Positions 54,475-62,931 are shown, counted from the stretch's first letter. The stretch: 64,000 nt of DNA from SHXR01 sp046160305 (GCA_046160305.1 JBJXGX010000116.1:1-64000), one strand, 5' to 3'. Notes: generated from the sequence alone by a model not told the origin. Numbers and translations are program-made.

Positions 54475-55682
54475 ATCTGCTGCGGTTGTCCGTCGCTTAC
54501 CTGCGAGCCAGACCGCTCAACACGATTCTCAATGTGCTTCTGCTCGCGATGAGCGTCGCCGTGTTGACGATCCTGCTTCTGGCAAGCAAGCAGATCGAAG
54601 AACGCCTCACTCGAGACGCGCGCGAAATCAGTCTCGTGGTCGGCGCGAAAGGCAGTCCGCTTCAACTGGTCTTGTCCGCTGTGTTTCATCTGGATGTACC
54701 GCCAGGAAACATCAAACTGGCCGACGCAGCCGCCATCAGCACGATGCAGCATGTCAAGCGGACCGTACCGTTGGCGCTCGGTGACACCTTTCGCGGCTTT
54801 CGAATCGCTGGAACGACACCCGACCTCCTCTCCGTCTACGGCGCCAAGTTGTCGGCAGGGCGGACCTGGCAGGCGCCGATGGAAGCGGTGATTGGTGCCG
54901 AAGTGGCCCAACGCTCGGGCCTTGCGATGGGGGGGCAATTTTCTGGAACCCATGGTCTTGCGGCGGACGGCGACGCGCATGACGGGATGCCCTATAAAGT
55001 GGTCGGCATCGTTGGTTTCACTGGGTCGGTACTCGATCGCCTGGTGTTGACCAGCGTGGAATCCGTGTGGGTGGTGCATATGCATCTGCGCCCGGATGAA
55101 AAACCGGATGAGGCGATCAACGCCCTGACCGACGATGAAAAAGAGATCACCGCTCTCCTGGTGCAGTACGGCTCACCGCTCGGCGCGGTTACTTTGCCGC
55201 GCGCCATCAACCAGAAGACGAACATGCAAGCCGCCTCGCCCGCGGCCGAAAGCGCACGCTTGTTTGCCCTCTTTGGTGTCGCGCTCGATGTCGTGCGCGG
55301 ATTCGCGATCGTACTCATGCTGGCGGCGGGATTGTCGACATTCATTGCGCTCTACAATGCGCTGGAGGAGCGTCGATACGATCTTGCCGTGATGCGAATG
55401 CTGGGCGCCTCCCCGGGTACCCTGGTGCGCTTGGTGTTGATGGAGGGCGCGCTCCTTGCGGTGGCGGGGACGCTCCTTGGACTGTTGGCAGGACACTTCC
55501 TGGCGGAAATAATCGGCGCATGGCTCGCGCTTCAGCGGCAGCCGTCAATCAGCGGATTGACATTGCTTCCAGCCGAAGGCCTCATCGCGGGCGGGGCGGT
55601 TCTCGTCGGGTTGGTCGCTGCGATCGTACCCGCGTGGCGCGCGTACCGTCGCGACGTCGCGCACACGCTGTCGAATGGTTGA
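54471..55682 (+). CDS. ABC transporter permease (FtsX/MacB-like)
   Basis: This is a 403-residue inner-membrane permease. One N-terminal helix (about 20-42), a large periplasmic domain (about 45-270) and three C-terminal helices with the FtsX-domain pattern (about 285-390) give the LolC/MacB topology. The start is the ATG that overlaps the ATPase stop; open frame upstream lies inside the ATPase gene. Homologues of this pair next to DUF3299 proteins belong to zinc-responsive loci as I recall, but the substrate is not shown by the sequence. Confidence 0.9.
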   Translation: MNLLRLSVAYLRARPLNTILNVLLLAMSVAVLTILLLASKQIEERLTRDAREISLVVGAKGSPLQLVLSAVFHLDVPPGNIKLADAAAISTMQHVKRTVPLALGDTFRGFRIAGTTPDLLSVYGAKLSAGRTWQAPMEAVIGAEVAQRSGLAMGGQFSGTHGLAADGDAHDGMPYKVVGIVGFTGSVLDRLVLTSVESVWVVHMHLRPDEKPDEAINALTDDEKEITALLVQYGSPLGAVTLPRAINQKTNMQAASPAAESARLFALFGVALDVVRGFAIVLMLAAGLSTFIALYNALEERRYDLAVMRMLGASPGTLVRLVLMEGALLAVAGTLLGLLAGHFLAEIIGAWLALQRQPSISGLTLLPAEGLIAGGAVLVGLVAAIVPAWRAYRRDVAHTLSNG

Positions 55683-55702
55683 AATTAATCGAGGATGTCG
55701 TG

Positions 55703-55951
55703 ATGAACCGGTTTCTCGGACTTCTCATAGCTTGCATCCCCCTTGTGGTCATCGCGCAGGCGGAAAAGAAATCGATTCCTGATCGCATGAAGGAGGAGGC
55801 TTCACAGCATCGACGATTGGCCGAAGTTCATGAGAACGCGGCCCGATGCCTGGAATCGGGGAAGCCGGAGAAGGACTGCCACGATCAACTCCAGAAAGAA
55901 TGCCGGGGCCTGGGCATCGGCAAGCACTGCGGGTTGCGCCATGCCCACTGA
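55703..55951 (+). CDS. Small exported Cys/His-rich protein
   Basis: I recognise no family for this 82-residue protein. A signal peptide (about 1-20, ending AQA) precedes a 62-residue mature part with four Cys (49, 59, 67, 76) and six His (36, 43, 60, 75, 80, 82), ending CGLRHAH. GAGGA lies 7 bp before the ATG, and the gene begins 20 bp after the permease, so it is part of the same operon. The content suggests a periplasmic metal-binding or disulfide-stabilised protein, with zinc as the likeliest ion from context; no binding is shown. Confidence 0.75.
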   Translation: MNRFLGLLIACIPLVVIAQAEKKSIPDRMKEEASQHRRLAEVHENAARCLESGKPEKDCHDQLQKECRGLGIGKHCGLRHAH

Positions 55952-56102
55952 ATGGTGCCTGGTTCGGTCAGTCGGAATGGCCGGGCAAGTAGGCGTAAGA
56001 TCGGCGGTTATGCGTGGTTCCACGTCCGCCGTTTGAAGTATGTCGAGGAATCGCTTCGCACCAGATTCAGTGGCTTACTTACTTTCAATCCATGGAGGCG
56101 CC

Positions 56103-56600
56103 ATGAAGTTCATCAATTTTGTCGCTGCGGCGTCCGCCGCCCTGGTACCGATGCACACTTGGGCGCAGGCGGCGAAGGATCCTCACGGAGCCGCTGCGCC
56201 GGCCGATCCGGCGCAGGTGCAATCACTGACCGAACTTCCCGGCGTTGTGTCGTGGAAGACCCTGTCGCTGGTCGAGACCGTGAAGCAGAAAGACAAGTTC
56301 GTTCCCTCTTTCGACAAGTCGGTCGTTCTTCTCGACAAGAAGGAAGTCAAGGTGCAGGGCTTCATGATGCCCCTGGAAACCGGCGAGCGGCAAAAACACT
56401 TCATTCTTAGCGCGTCCCCGCCGGGTTGCGGCTTTTGCATGGCGGGGGGACCGGAGGGTGTCGTCGAAGTGCGTACGAAGCAGCCAATCAAGTATACGGT
56501 TGATCCGATCGTGATCTCCGGCAAGCTCGCGATTTTGCGAGATGATCCAACGGGCATTTACTATCGACTGACCGACGCAGCGCCAGCGGCCGCCAGGTAG
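56103..56600 (+). CDS. DUF3299-type exported protein
   Basis: This is a 165-residue exported protein with a signal peptide (about 1-22, cleaved after AQA). The pattern of W51, a VKVQGFMMPLE strand (about 82-92), HFILS and the C109-x2-C112 motif (GCGFCMAGG) followed by VVEV recalls DUF3299, which in Pseudomonas and Vibrio sits with a MacB-like ABC pair. The function is unknown. GGAGG stands 5 bp before the ATG. It is 151 bp after the small Cys/His gene, in the same direction. Confidence 0.72.
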   Translation: MKFINFVAAASAALVPMHTWAQAAKDPHGAAAPADPAQVQSLTELPGVVSWKTLSLVETVKQKDKFVPSFDKSVVLLDKKEVKVQGFMMPLETGERQKHFILSASPPGCGFCMAGGPEGVVEVRTKQPIKYTVDPIVISGKLAILRDDPTGIYYRLTDAAPAAAR

Positions 56601-56710
56601 TCTGTCCCTCGCGGTGCCGCGTCCCGTGCGCGGGATCGGGGCAGGGGCGCGCATCCGAGTCCATTGCGTCGATCCGCTTGTCCTCGACCTGCGCGACCAT
56701 GGCGGAGCGT

Positions 56711-56743
56711 GGGGGTACACGGGGGTACGGGGGTACATTGGGC
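56711..56743 (+). repeat. GGGGGTAC triplet with G-quadruplex potential
   Basis: GGGGGTAC occurs three times (56711-56718, 56721-56728, 56729-56736), and a further GGG follows at 56741-56743. The four G-runs with loops of 5, 3 and 6 bases fit the usual G-quadruplex pattern on the plus strand. It lies about 180 bp upstream of the STAS gene. Nothing else was recognised in the 322-bp gap 56601-56922 beyond a possible short hairpin at 56622-56635. Confidence 0.5.
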
Positions 56744-56922
56744 GCCTGCTATGGGGACCACGCGGCGGTTAATGGGTCGAATGACATCGACTTGTAAATC
56801 CGCCCCATCTGATGATGAATCCCGCACAGGGTCCGCCGACCCCTTACTTTCGGCCGTCTGTAGGCCATGATAGAACCACTGCCTGCCCCTTGATACGCTG
56901 GGGCGAGTCCAAGGTAACCAGC

Positions 56923-58236
56923 GTGGCATTCTTTTCATTCGGAAAAAAGTCAGATCGTCTCCAGAGAGTCGCTGGCCGCGGCAAATCGGCGCGGCAGGCA
57001 CAGGTCGAGACAGGGATCGTTCAGCGTGATGCCGATCGCGGCGAGGGCGCACGCCCAACGCACGAGGAAAACGGGGCGCCCGCTGAAGGTGCGACATCCG
57101 GTCGAAGCAAGCGGCAAGCCGCCGAGCTACCGCCGCAAGCGCTTCAATCACTGGGGCACCTCGCTCCTGACCGACGGGGAAAAAACGCTGGCCGCGATCC
57201 GAAATCGAGCGCGGACGCCAATTCCCAAAGCGCCCAACGCAAACTTCACTCGATGTCGGAGCGCGACATGCCGCAGGAGATCGAGGACAGCGCGATCTCG
57301 CATGCAAATGGTCAAACCAGTGAGGCGTTGCGCTGCGTGGAGGCGGCGATTGCCGGCGGAAAACTTGGCCAGTGGACGATGCAGGCTTGGCTGATTCGTT
57401 TCGATCTGTACATGCAGCTTGGCCTGAGGGCCGCGTACGATTCTGCGTCCGATCGGTTTGCCGAGGAGTTCGAGCGCTCCGCGCCAGCCTGGTTGGCGCG
57501 TGATGCGTCCAGTCCCGGTGTGCATGGCAGCGCAATGCCAATTGTCAATATTTCCGGAAAGCTTTCCGGCCGGAGCGCGGCCCCACTGTCGGCTCTGAGC
57601 AAGACGGTCGAACGCTACGAGGGCGTCCAGCTGGATTTCGCGCGCTTCGAAGGCGCTGACATCGCGGGCTGTCAACACCTGCTCGCGACATTGCAGTCGC
57701 TGGACCGTAGCGGAAAGGTCGTGCGAATATTCAATGTCGACGTGTTGCTCGAGAAGATATCGGCGCACACTGTTCCTGGCGAACCATCCCGCGACGTGTC
57801 GCCTTGGCTCCTCAAGATCGAGTTGATGCGAATTCTCGATCGTCAAGCCGAATTCGAGGAAGCGGCAGTCGACTATGCGGTCACCTACGACGTCTCGCCT
57901 CCCTCGTGGCCCAACACCCCGGTCGAGGCAAAGGGCCAGGACGGTCCACGGGCGCCCACGAGCGACTGGTGCGCCGCGAGTGGGGACGTCATTGCCCCGG
58001 CGGACGAGCTGTTGACGCGCATCCGGGCGCATGCGCTCTACCATCAGCCGCTGGTCATCGATCTGGCCTGGGCTCGGCGCATGGACTTCGTATCGGCCAG
58101 CCAGTTCGTGAAGCTGCTTTCGGAACTCAACGATAGCCATCGAGACATCGAAATACGGGGCGCAAACGAAATGGTGTCGACGTTGCTGGTCATGATGGGC
58201 GCGGGCGACGTGGCGCGCATCATTCCGCGGCGTTGA
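56923..58236 (+). CDS. STAS-domain protein
   Basis: This is a 437-residue cytoplasmic protein. The N-terminal 110 residues are charged and low in complexity, beginning VAFFSFGKKSDR. Two STAS-like segments follow, around VQLDFARFEGADIAGCQHLL (about 235-255) and LVIDLAWARRMDFVSASQFV (about 380-400); such domains bind nucleotides or partner proteins in anti-sigma antagonism and transporter regulation. GTG at 56923 with AAGG upstream fits better than an in-frame ATG at 56812. It ends 60 bp before hslV, in the same direction. Its role is not known. Confidence 0.8.
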   Translation: MAFFSFGKKSDRLQRVAGRGKSARQAQVETGIVQRDADRGEGARPTHEENGAPAEGATSGRSKRQAAELPPQALQSLGHLAPDRRGKNAGRDPKSSADANSQSAQRKLHSMSERDMPQEIEDSAISHANGQTSEALRCVEAAIAGGKLGQWTMQAWLIRFDLYMQLGLRAAYDSASDRFAEEFERSAPAWLARDASSPGVHGSAMPIVNISGKLSGRSAAPLSALSKTVERYEGVQLDFARFEGADIAGCQHLLATLQSLDRSGKVVRIFNVDVLLEKISAHTVPGEPSRDVSPWLLKIELMRILDRQAEFEEAAVDYAVTYDVSPPSWPNTPVEAKGQDGPRAPTSDWCAASGDVIAPADELLTRIRAHALYHQPLVIDLAWARRMDFVSASQFVKLLSELNDSHRDIEIRGANEMVSTLLVMMGAGDVARIIPRR

Positions 58237-58295
58237 GGCGGCGGCGCTACTTCAAAGAGCTTGCAAATCGATGCATCTGCCCCCAATGTACGGCA

Positions 58296-58868
58296 ATGAT
58301 GCACGCCTCGCTCAACGGGCCTGAAGGCCCCACGTTCCACGGCACCACGATCGTTTCCGCGCGCCGGGGCCGAACGGTTGCCCTCGGCGGTGATGGTCAG
58401 GTCACGCTCGGAAATATCATCATCAAGGCAGGCGCCCGCAAGGTCCGCCGGCTCCATCACGACCGAATTATCGCGGGATTTGCCGGCGGGACCGCCGACG
58501 CGTTCACGTTGTTCGAGCGTTTCGAAGCGAAGCTCGACAAGCACCAGGGTCATCTTGTTCGGTCCGCGGTGGAACTCGCCAAGGACTGGCGCACCGACCG
58601 AATCCTGCGTCGACTCGAAGCCATGCTCGCGGTGGCGGACCGTGAGACTTCGCTGATCATCACCGGTGGCGGGGATGTGCTCGAGCCCGAGCTTGGCGTG
58701 ATCGCGATCGGTAGCGGCGGCGCCTTCGCCCAAGCCGCTGCACGCGCGCTGCTCGAGAATACCGAGTTGTCCGCGGAGCAGGTGGTTCGGAAAGCGCTTG
58801 CGATCGCCGGCGATCTCTGTATCTATACTAATCAGCAGCACACGATCGAAACGCTCGACGCCGAGTAG
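58296..58868 (+). CDS. hslV: ATP-dependent protease subunit HslV
   Basis: HslV is the proteolytic subunit of the HslVU (ClpQY) protease. The N-terminal nucleophile is the Thr of GTTIVSARRG, which is exposed after removal of a 16- or 17-residue propeptide; E. coli loses only Met, so this propeptide is long. The remaining sequence (FAGGTADAFTLFE, VELAKDWRTDR and SLIITGGGDV) is standard. The start is ATG at 58296 or the adjoining ATG at 58299; no ribosome-binding site is clear. hslU follows after 204 bp. Confidence 0.93.
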   Translation: MMHASLNGPEGPTFHGTTIVSARRGRTVALGGDGQVTLGNIIIKAGARKVRRLHHDRIIAGFAGGTADAFTLFERFEAKLDKHQGHLVRSAVELAKDWRTDRILRRLEAMLAVADRETSLIITGGGDVLEPELGVIAIGSGGAFAQAAARALLENTELSAEQVVRKALAIAGDLCIYTNQQHTIETLDAE

Positions 58869-59072
58869 GCGCATCTGAAAAAATTTGGCGTGACGGCTTG
58901 CAATCGGGCCGTGTGCGGAAAGACGGTGGTTCAGTGGCCAACGCGGTTGCGTAATCATCCGTGACGCGATCGCGCCTGCGGTTGCCGCCTGGCAAGAATC
59001 CTAACCACGTCGCATCTTCGCAACGCTCTTTGCATCTCTCTTTATCAGGCAGCTTCGGGCCGGGACCCATTC

Positions 59073-60410
59073 ATGACCACGATGACACCCCAGGAGATCG
59101 TTCACGAGCTCGACAAGCACATCATCGGGCAGCAGAAAGCCAAGCGTGCCGTCGCCATCGCGCTTCGCAATCGCTGGCGCCGACAGCAGGTGCCGGAGCC
59201 CTTGCGGCAGGAGATCACCCCGAAGAATATTTTGATGATTGGACCGACCGGTGTCGGAAAGACCGAAATCGCGCGTCGACTCGCCAAGCTTGCCGACGCT
59301 CCGTTCATCAAGGTCGAGGCGACGAAGTTCACCGAGGTGGGGTACGTTGGGCGTGACGTCGACACGATCATGCGTGATCTGGTGGAGATCAGCATCAAGC
59401 AAACGCGTGAGTCGGCCATGCGGCAAGTCCGCAGTCGCGCCGAAGAGCTTGCCGAGGAGCGAATTCTCGATGCCCTGCTGCCCGGTGCGCGCGATGTGGG
59501 CTTCGTGTCGGGTGGGGATCGGGAATCAACCGATACCGGAACCCGCCAGAAATTCCGCAAGAAATTGCGTGAAGGCGAGCTCGACGATCGGGAGATCGAG
59601 CTTGAAGTATCGGCAACGCAGCCGCAAATGGAGATCCTCGCGCCGCAAGGAATGGAGGATCTGACGCAGCAGATCCAGGGCATGTTCCAGAATCTGTCGG
59701 GCGGGCGCAAGAAGCTGCGCAAGATGACCATCAAGGAAGCCCTGCGCGCGGTCACCGAAGAAGAGGCGGCGCGCCTGGTGAATGACGATGATCTGAAAAG
59801 CCGCGCGCTCGCCAACGCTGAACAAAACGGCATTGTCTTTCTCGATGAGATCGACAAGATCACGAGCCGCTCCGAGATGCATGGCGCGGACGTATCGCGA
59901 GAGGGTGTCCAGCGCGACTTGTTACCGCTGGTGGAAGGGACGACCGTCTCGACAAAATACGGGATGGTGAAGACCGATCATGTGCTGTTCATCGCAAGCG
60001 GTGCTTTTCATCTCTCCAAGCCCTCCGATCTGATCCCGGAACTGCAGGGGCGATTACCGATCCGCGTCGAGCTCGAATCGCTCTCCGTGGAAGACTTCGA
60101 GCGAATTCTCACCAGCACGGATGCGTGTCTCACGATGCAGTATGTCGCCTTGATGAGCACCGAACAGATCCAGCTCGAGTTTGCGCCCGGTTCGGTTCGT
60201 CGGATTGCCGAGATCGCGTTTGCGGTGAACGAACGAACGGAGAACATCGGCGCGCGCCGTTTATACACGGTCATGGAAAAGCTGTTGGAGCAGATCTCGT
60301 TTGATGCTGGTGCCAAGGGCGCCGAGAAGGTCGTGATCGACGCGGCGTATGTCGATTCCCGGCTGAAGGATCTTTCGGAGAAACAGGATCTCGCGCGCTA
60401 TGTTCTCTGA
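59073..60410 (+). CDS. hslU: ATP-dependent protease ATPase subunit HslU
   Basis: HslU is the AAA+ unfoldase that feeds HslV. It is 445 residues. Walker A is GPTGVGKT (about 59-66), the pore loop is GYVG (about 91-94), the I-domain lies at about 110-245, and Walker B is IVFLDEIDKI. The sensor region contains SGAFHLSKPSDLIPELQGRLPIRVEL, and the C-terminus ends DLARYVL, which docks into HslV. The 204-bp gap from hslV is wider than usual and may hold a promoter. It overlaps the convergent ATP pyrophosphatase gene by 13 bp. Confidence 0.95.
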   Translation: MTTMTPQEIVHELDKHIIGQQKAKRAVAIALRNRWRRQQVPEPLRQEITPKNILMIGPTGVGKTEIARRLAKLADAPFIKVEATKFTEVGYVGRDVDTIMRDLVEISIKQTRESAMRQVRSRAEELAEERILDALLPGARDVGFVSGGDRESTDTGTRQKFRKKLREGELDDREIELEVSATQPQMEILAPQGMEDLTQQIQGMFQNLSGGRKKLRKMTIKEALRAVTEEEAARLVNDDDLKSRALANAEQNGIVFLDEIDKITSRSEMHGADVSREGVQRDLLPLVEGTTVSTKYGMVKTDHVLFIASGAFHLSKPSDLIPELQGRLPIRVELESLSVEDFERILTSTDACLTMQYVALMSTEQIQLEFAPGSVRRIAEIAFAVNERTENIGARRLYTVMEKLLEQISFDAGAKGAEKVVIDAAYVDSRLKDLSEKQDLARYVL

Positions 60411-61237
60411 GGACTCGAGAACGATACGCGCCGCTGTGCAAGGCAACGTGGGCAAACGCAGGTCGCCTGCTCGCTGTCGAGTTCGGCCGGCGGGCAGGCG
60501 ATGCACCAGCAGTCTTGGGACGGGCTTGCCGCTCCGCACACAAACGGGGCCTTGCAGCGCGCGCATGTCGAGCACGGGCCTAGCCCTAGTTCCATGAACA
60601 AGAACCGGCCATCGCGATAACTCGATCGTTCGGCGAGCGGAACCGGGAATGCAAAGCCCGGTCCGTCGTGAACGAAGCTATGGTATTCGCCGGACTCCCC
60701 GCAAGGGTCAACGTCCGCCGGAAGGGCATCCAGCCAGGACTGATCGATCTCTCGGCCGATTGATTCCTCGGGCAGGCGCTCACGATCGATGCAGATGATC
60801 ATCGCGCGATAGCCGGCGGCGATGAACGCGTGGACTACTTCTGTGGGCGGGCGTCCCCATAGCGGAAACAGTGCTTGGATTCCGAGCCGCGACAGCCACG
60901 CCTCACGATAGGCGCGAATCGCTTCAAGGTGAAGATCGCCCGTGGCAATCGCCTCCACACCCGCGCCCCGGAGCTTCTCCACCACGCGATTCATCCGCTG
61001 TTCGTAGACAGCGTTCGAAGCGCCGTTCGGCACGCGTACGACCTCGAGCGAACACCGAAGACTCGCCGCTTGCGCCTCGAGAAGCGAGCGTCGGATGCGA
61101 TGCATCGCCAGTCGATCGGCCTCTTCGGTGAACGTCGCGACCAGTGCGACGACTTGAACCGTCGAATCGAGGCGCAGCGCCGCAAGGGCAAGCACGCTGT
61201 CCTTTCCGCCACTATGAAGGAGTGCTACACGTCGCAT
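60398..61237 (-). CDS. Dph6-like ATP pyrophosphatase fused to a cysteine-rich CWC domain
   Basis: This is a 279-residue two-part protein. The N-terminal PP-loop domain (SGGKDS at 9-14; IATGDLHLEAIRAYRE, PLWGRP and SGEYHSFVHDGP further on) is of the diphthine-ammonia ligase/MJ0570 type. Bacteria make no diphthamide, so its substrate is unknown. The C-terminal 55 residues (about 222-275) hold cysteines in the CWC pattern, CARCKAPFVCG...DCWC...CVCPRC, a probable metal-binding module usually encoded as a separate small protein. It converges on hslU with a 13-bp overlap. Confidence 0.85.
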   Translation of the reverse strand: MRRVALLHSGGKDSVLALAALRLDSTVQVVALVATFTEEADRLAMHRIRRSLLEAQAASLRCSLEVVRVPNGASNAVYEQRMNRVVEKLRGAGVEAIATGDLHLEAIRAYREAWLSRLGIQALFPLWGRPPTEVVHAFIAAGYRAMIICIDRERLPEESIGREIDQSWLDALPADVDPCGESGEYHSFVHDGPGFAFPVPLAERSSYRDGRFLFMELGLGPCSTCARCKAPFVCGAASPSQDCWCIACPPAELDSEQATCVCPRCLAQRRVSFSSPQRT

Positions 61238-61312
61238 CGAGAATTCTCAGGGGCTCAAGCCGGTAGTCGTTCCGGATGGACGCGAGGACTGCGCCGATTG
61301 CATCGTCCGGGT

Positions 61313-61340
61313 CTTGAAATGTCGCGTGTCACCTGCATAT
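61313..61340 (+). promoter_or_regulatory. Sigma-32-like heat-shock promoter
   Basis: CTTGAAA (61313-61319), a 12-bp spacer and CCTGCATAT (61332-61340) closely match the sigma-32 consensus (CTTGAAA and CCCCATnT). It stands about 50 bp before the Hsp20 start codon. Confidence 0.7.
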
Positions 61341-61392
61341 ATGGTGGCGTGGGGAAGCGCCCCCGTCCAATTGATACGAAAGGAATAGCCCT

Positions 61393-61833
61393 ATGAATAT
61401 CACTCGCTATGAACCAATGCCAACCGTGCGCGATGCATTCGACGATCTCTTCGGCGGCATTTTCACACGGCCGATATCGCGAAGCACGCGATTCAACGAG
61501 TCGCCCTCGAATTCGCCGATGCCCGTCGATGTGCGTGATGAGAACGGAACGCTCAGATTGCGCGCCGACCTGCCCGGTGTCAAAAAGGAGGATATTCACG
61601 TGACCGTCGATCGCGATGTGATTTCCATCGTCGCGGAATCGCGCGGCGACAAAGACCAGGAAGACGCCAACGGATTCGTGTATCGCGAACGATTCACTGG
61701 GCGATACGCTCGATCATTTCGCCTGAATACGGAGGTCGAGCCCGACCGCGCGAATGCCACATACGTTGATGGCGTGCTGGAACTGGTATTGCCGAAGAAA
61801 AGCGCCGCCGCGAAGCAACTCCCGATCCACTGA
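61393..61833 (+). CDS. Hsp20-family small heat shock protein
   Basis: This 146-residue cytoplasmic chaperone holds unfolded proteins. The N-terminal arm (1-40) is followed by the alpha-crystallin domain (about 43-138) with MPVDVRDENGTLRLRADLPGVKKEDI and the RSFRLNTEVE strand, then a short tail. AAGGAA stands about 9 bp before the ATG. The leader contains GGGG/CCCC arms that could form a small hairpin, but no clear RNA thermometer. A sigma-32-like promoter lies upstream, and a long GC hairpin lies behind. Confidence 0.93.
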   Translation: MNITRYEPMPTVRDAFDDLFGGIFTRPISRSTRFNESPSNSPMPVDVRDENGTLRLRADLPGVKKEDIHVTVDRDVISIVAESRGDKDQEDANGFVYRERFTGRYARSFRLNTEVEPDRANATYVDGVLELVLPKKSAAAKQLPIH

Positions 61834-61861
61834 GATTCAATCGACGGAAGGCGTTTATCCT

Positions 61862-61910
61862 GCGCCCCGCCCATGCCGTGCCATACCAACGGTGTGGGTG
61901 GGGCGCCTTT
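61862..61910 (+). terminator. Probable terminator of the Hsp20 gene
   Basis: GCGCCCC (61862-61868) pairs with GGGGCGC (61900-61906), and inner CCCA/TGGG and CCGT/ACGG arms extend the stem. CTTT follows. The T-tract is short, but the stem is long and lies 28 bp after the stop. Confidence 0.6.
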
Positions 61911-62019
61911 CAGGTTCCGGCTGTCATGACGCTCACCACCTTTGCGACGTGAAACCTGCGAAGCGGACACCGCTGGCCGGTAGAATGCGCCGTTTCCCTC
62001 AACGGTGAGTGCAGACTCG

Positions 62020-62907
62020 ATGCCTATCGATTCGGTTTCCGCGCTGGTCAAGGCGCAGACGCTTGCAGAAGCGATGCCGTATATCCGGCGATTCCACGGT
62101 AAGACTATCGTCGTCAAATATGGCGGCAACGCGATGATCGACGATGCGCTCAAGAGAAGCTTCGCCCAGGACGTCGTCCTGTTGAAGCTCGTTGGGATGA
62201 ATCCGGTGGTGGTACATGGCGGTGGACCCCAGATCGAATCGCTCCTCGGCCGTCTTGGAAAAAAAGGCGCATTCGTGCAGGGCATGCGGGTCACCGACGA
62301 CGAAACGATGGACGTCGTGGAAATGGTGCTGGGCGGCCAGGTCAACAAGGAGGTCGTGACGCTCATCAATCAGGCCGGCGGGCGCGCAGTGGGACTGACC
62401 GGGCAGGACGGGGCCTTCGTGCGTGCGCGAAAAATGCTCGTGCAGTCGACCGAGCGACCTAACGAAATGCTCGATATCGGTCAGGTGGGCGAAATCGAAT
62501 CGATTGATCCAGCCGTTATCAGGGTTCTCGAAGCGGGTGGCTTCATACCGGTGGTCGCACCGATTGGTGTCGGGGAGAACGGCGAGTCTTTCAATATCAA
62601 TGCCGATCTCGTTGCCGGAAAGCTCGCCGAAGTCCTCAAGGCCGAAAAGCTGATCGTGCTGACAAACACCGCGGGCGTCTTGGATAAAGCGGGCAAGCTT
62701 CTGACCGGCCTGACGCCGACCCAGGTCGACGCGCTGTTCGCCGACGGAACGATCCACGGTGGCATGTTGCCCAAGATCAGTGCGGCGCTCGATGCAGCCA
62801 AAGGCGGCGTGAAAAGCGTGCACATCATCGACGGCAGGGTGGAGCACGCGCTGCTGCTCGAAATCATGACCGATCAAGGCGTCGGGACATTGATTCGGAG
62901 CCACTGA
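62020..62907 (+). CDS. argB: Acetylglutamate kinase
   Basis: ArgB phosphorylates N-acetylglutamate in arginine synthesis. It is 295 residues from ATG at 62020; GTG at 62005 would add five residues. VVKYGGNAM and VVVHGGGPQIE mark the ATP/substrate loops, and FNINADLVAGKLAEVLKAEK and TDQGVGTLI the C-terminal domain. TAGAAT at 61981-61986 is a likely -10. The gene precedes a pyrimidine 5'-nucleotidase, as is usual in betaproteobacteria. Confidence 0.95.
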   Translation: MPIDSVSALVKAQTLAEAMPYIRRFHGKTIVVKYGGNAMIDDALKRSFAQDVVLLKLVGMNPVVVHGGGPQIESLLGRLGKKGAFVQGMRVTDDETMDVVEMVLGGQVNKEVVTLINQAGGRAVGLTGQDGAFVRARKMLVQSTERPNEMLDIGQVGEIESIDPAVIRVLEAGGFIPVVAPIGVGENGESFNINADLVAGKLAEVLKAEKLIVLTNTAGVLDKAGKLLTGLTPTQVDALFADGTIHGGMLPKISAALDAAKGGVKSVHIIDGRVEHALLLEIMTDQGVGTLIRSH

Positions 62908-62931
62908 ATCAGGATGGCTGCGCAACGATAT

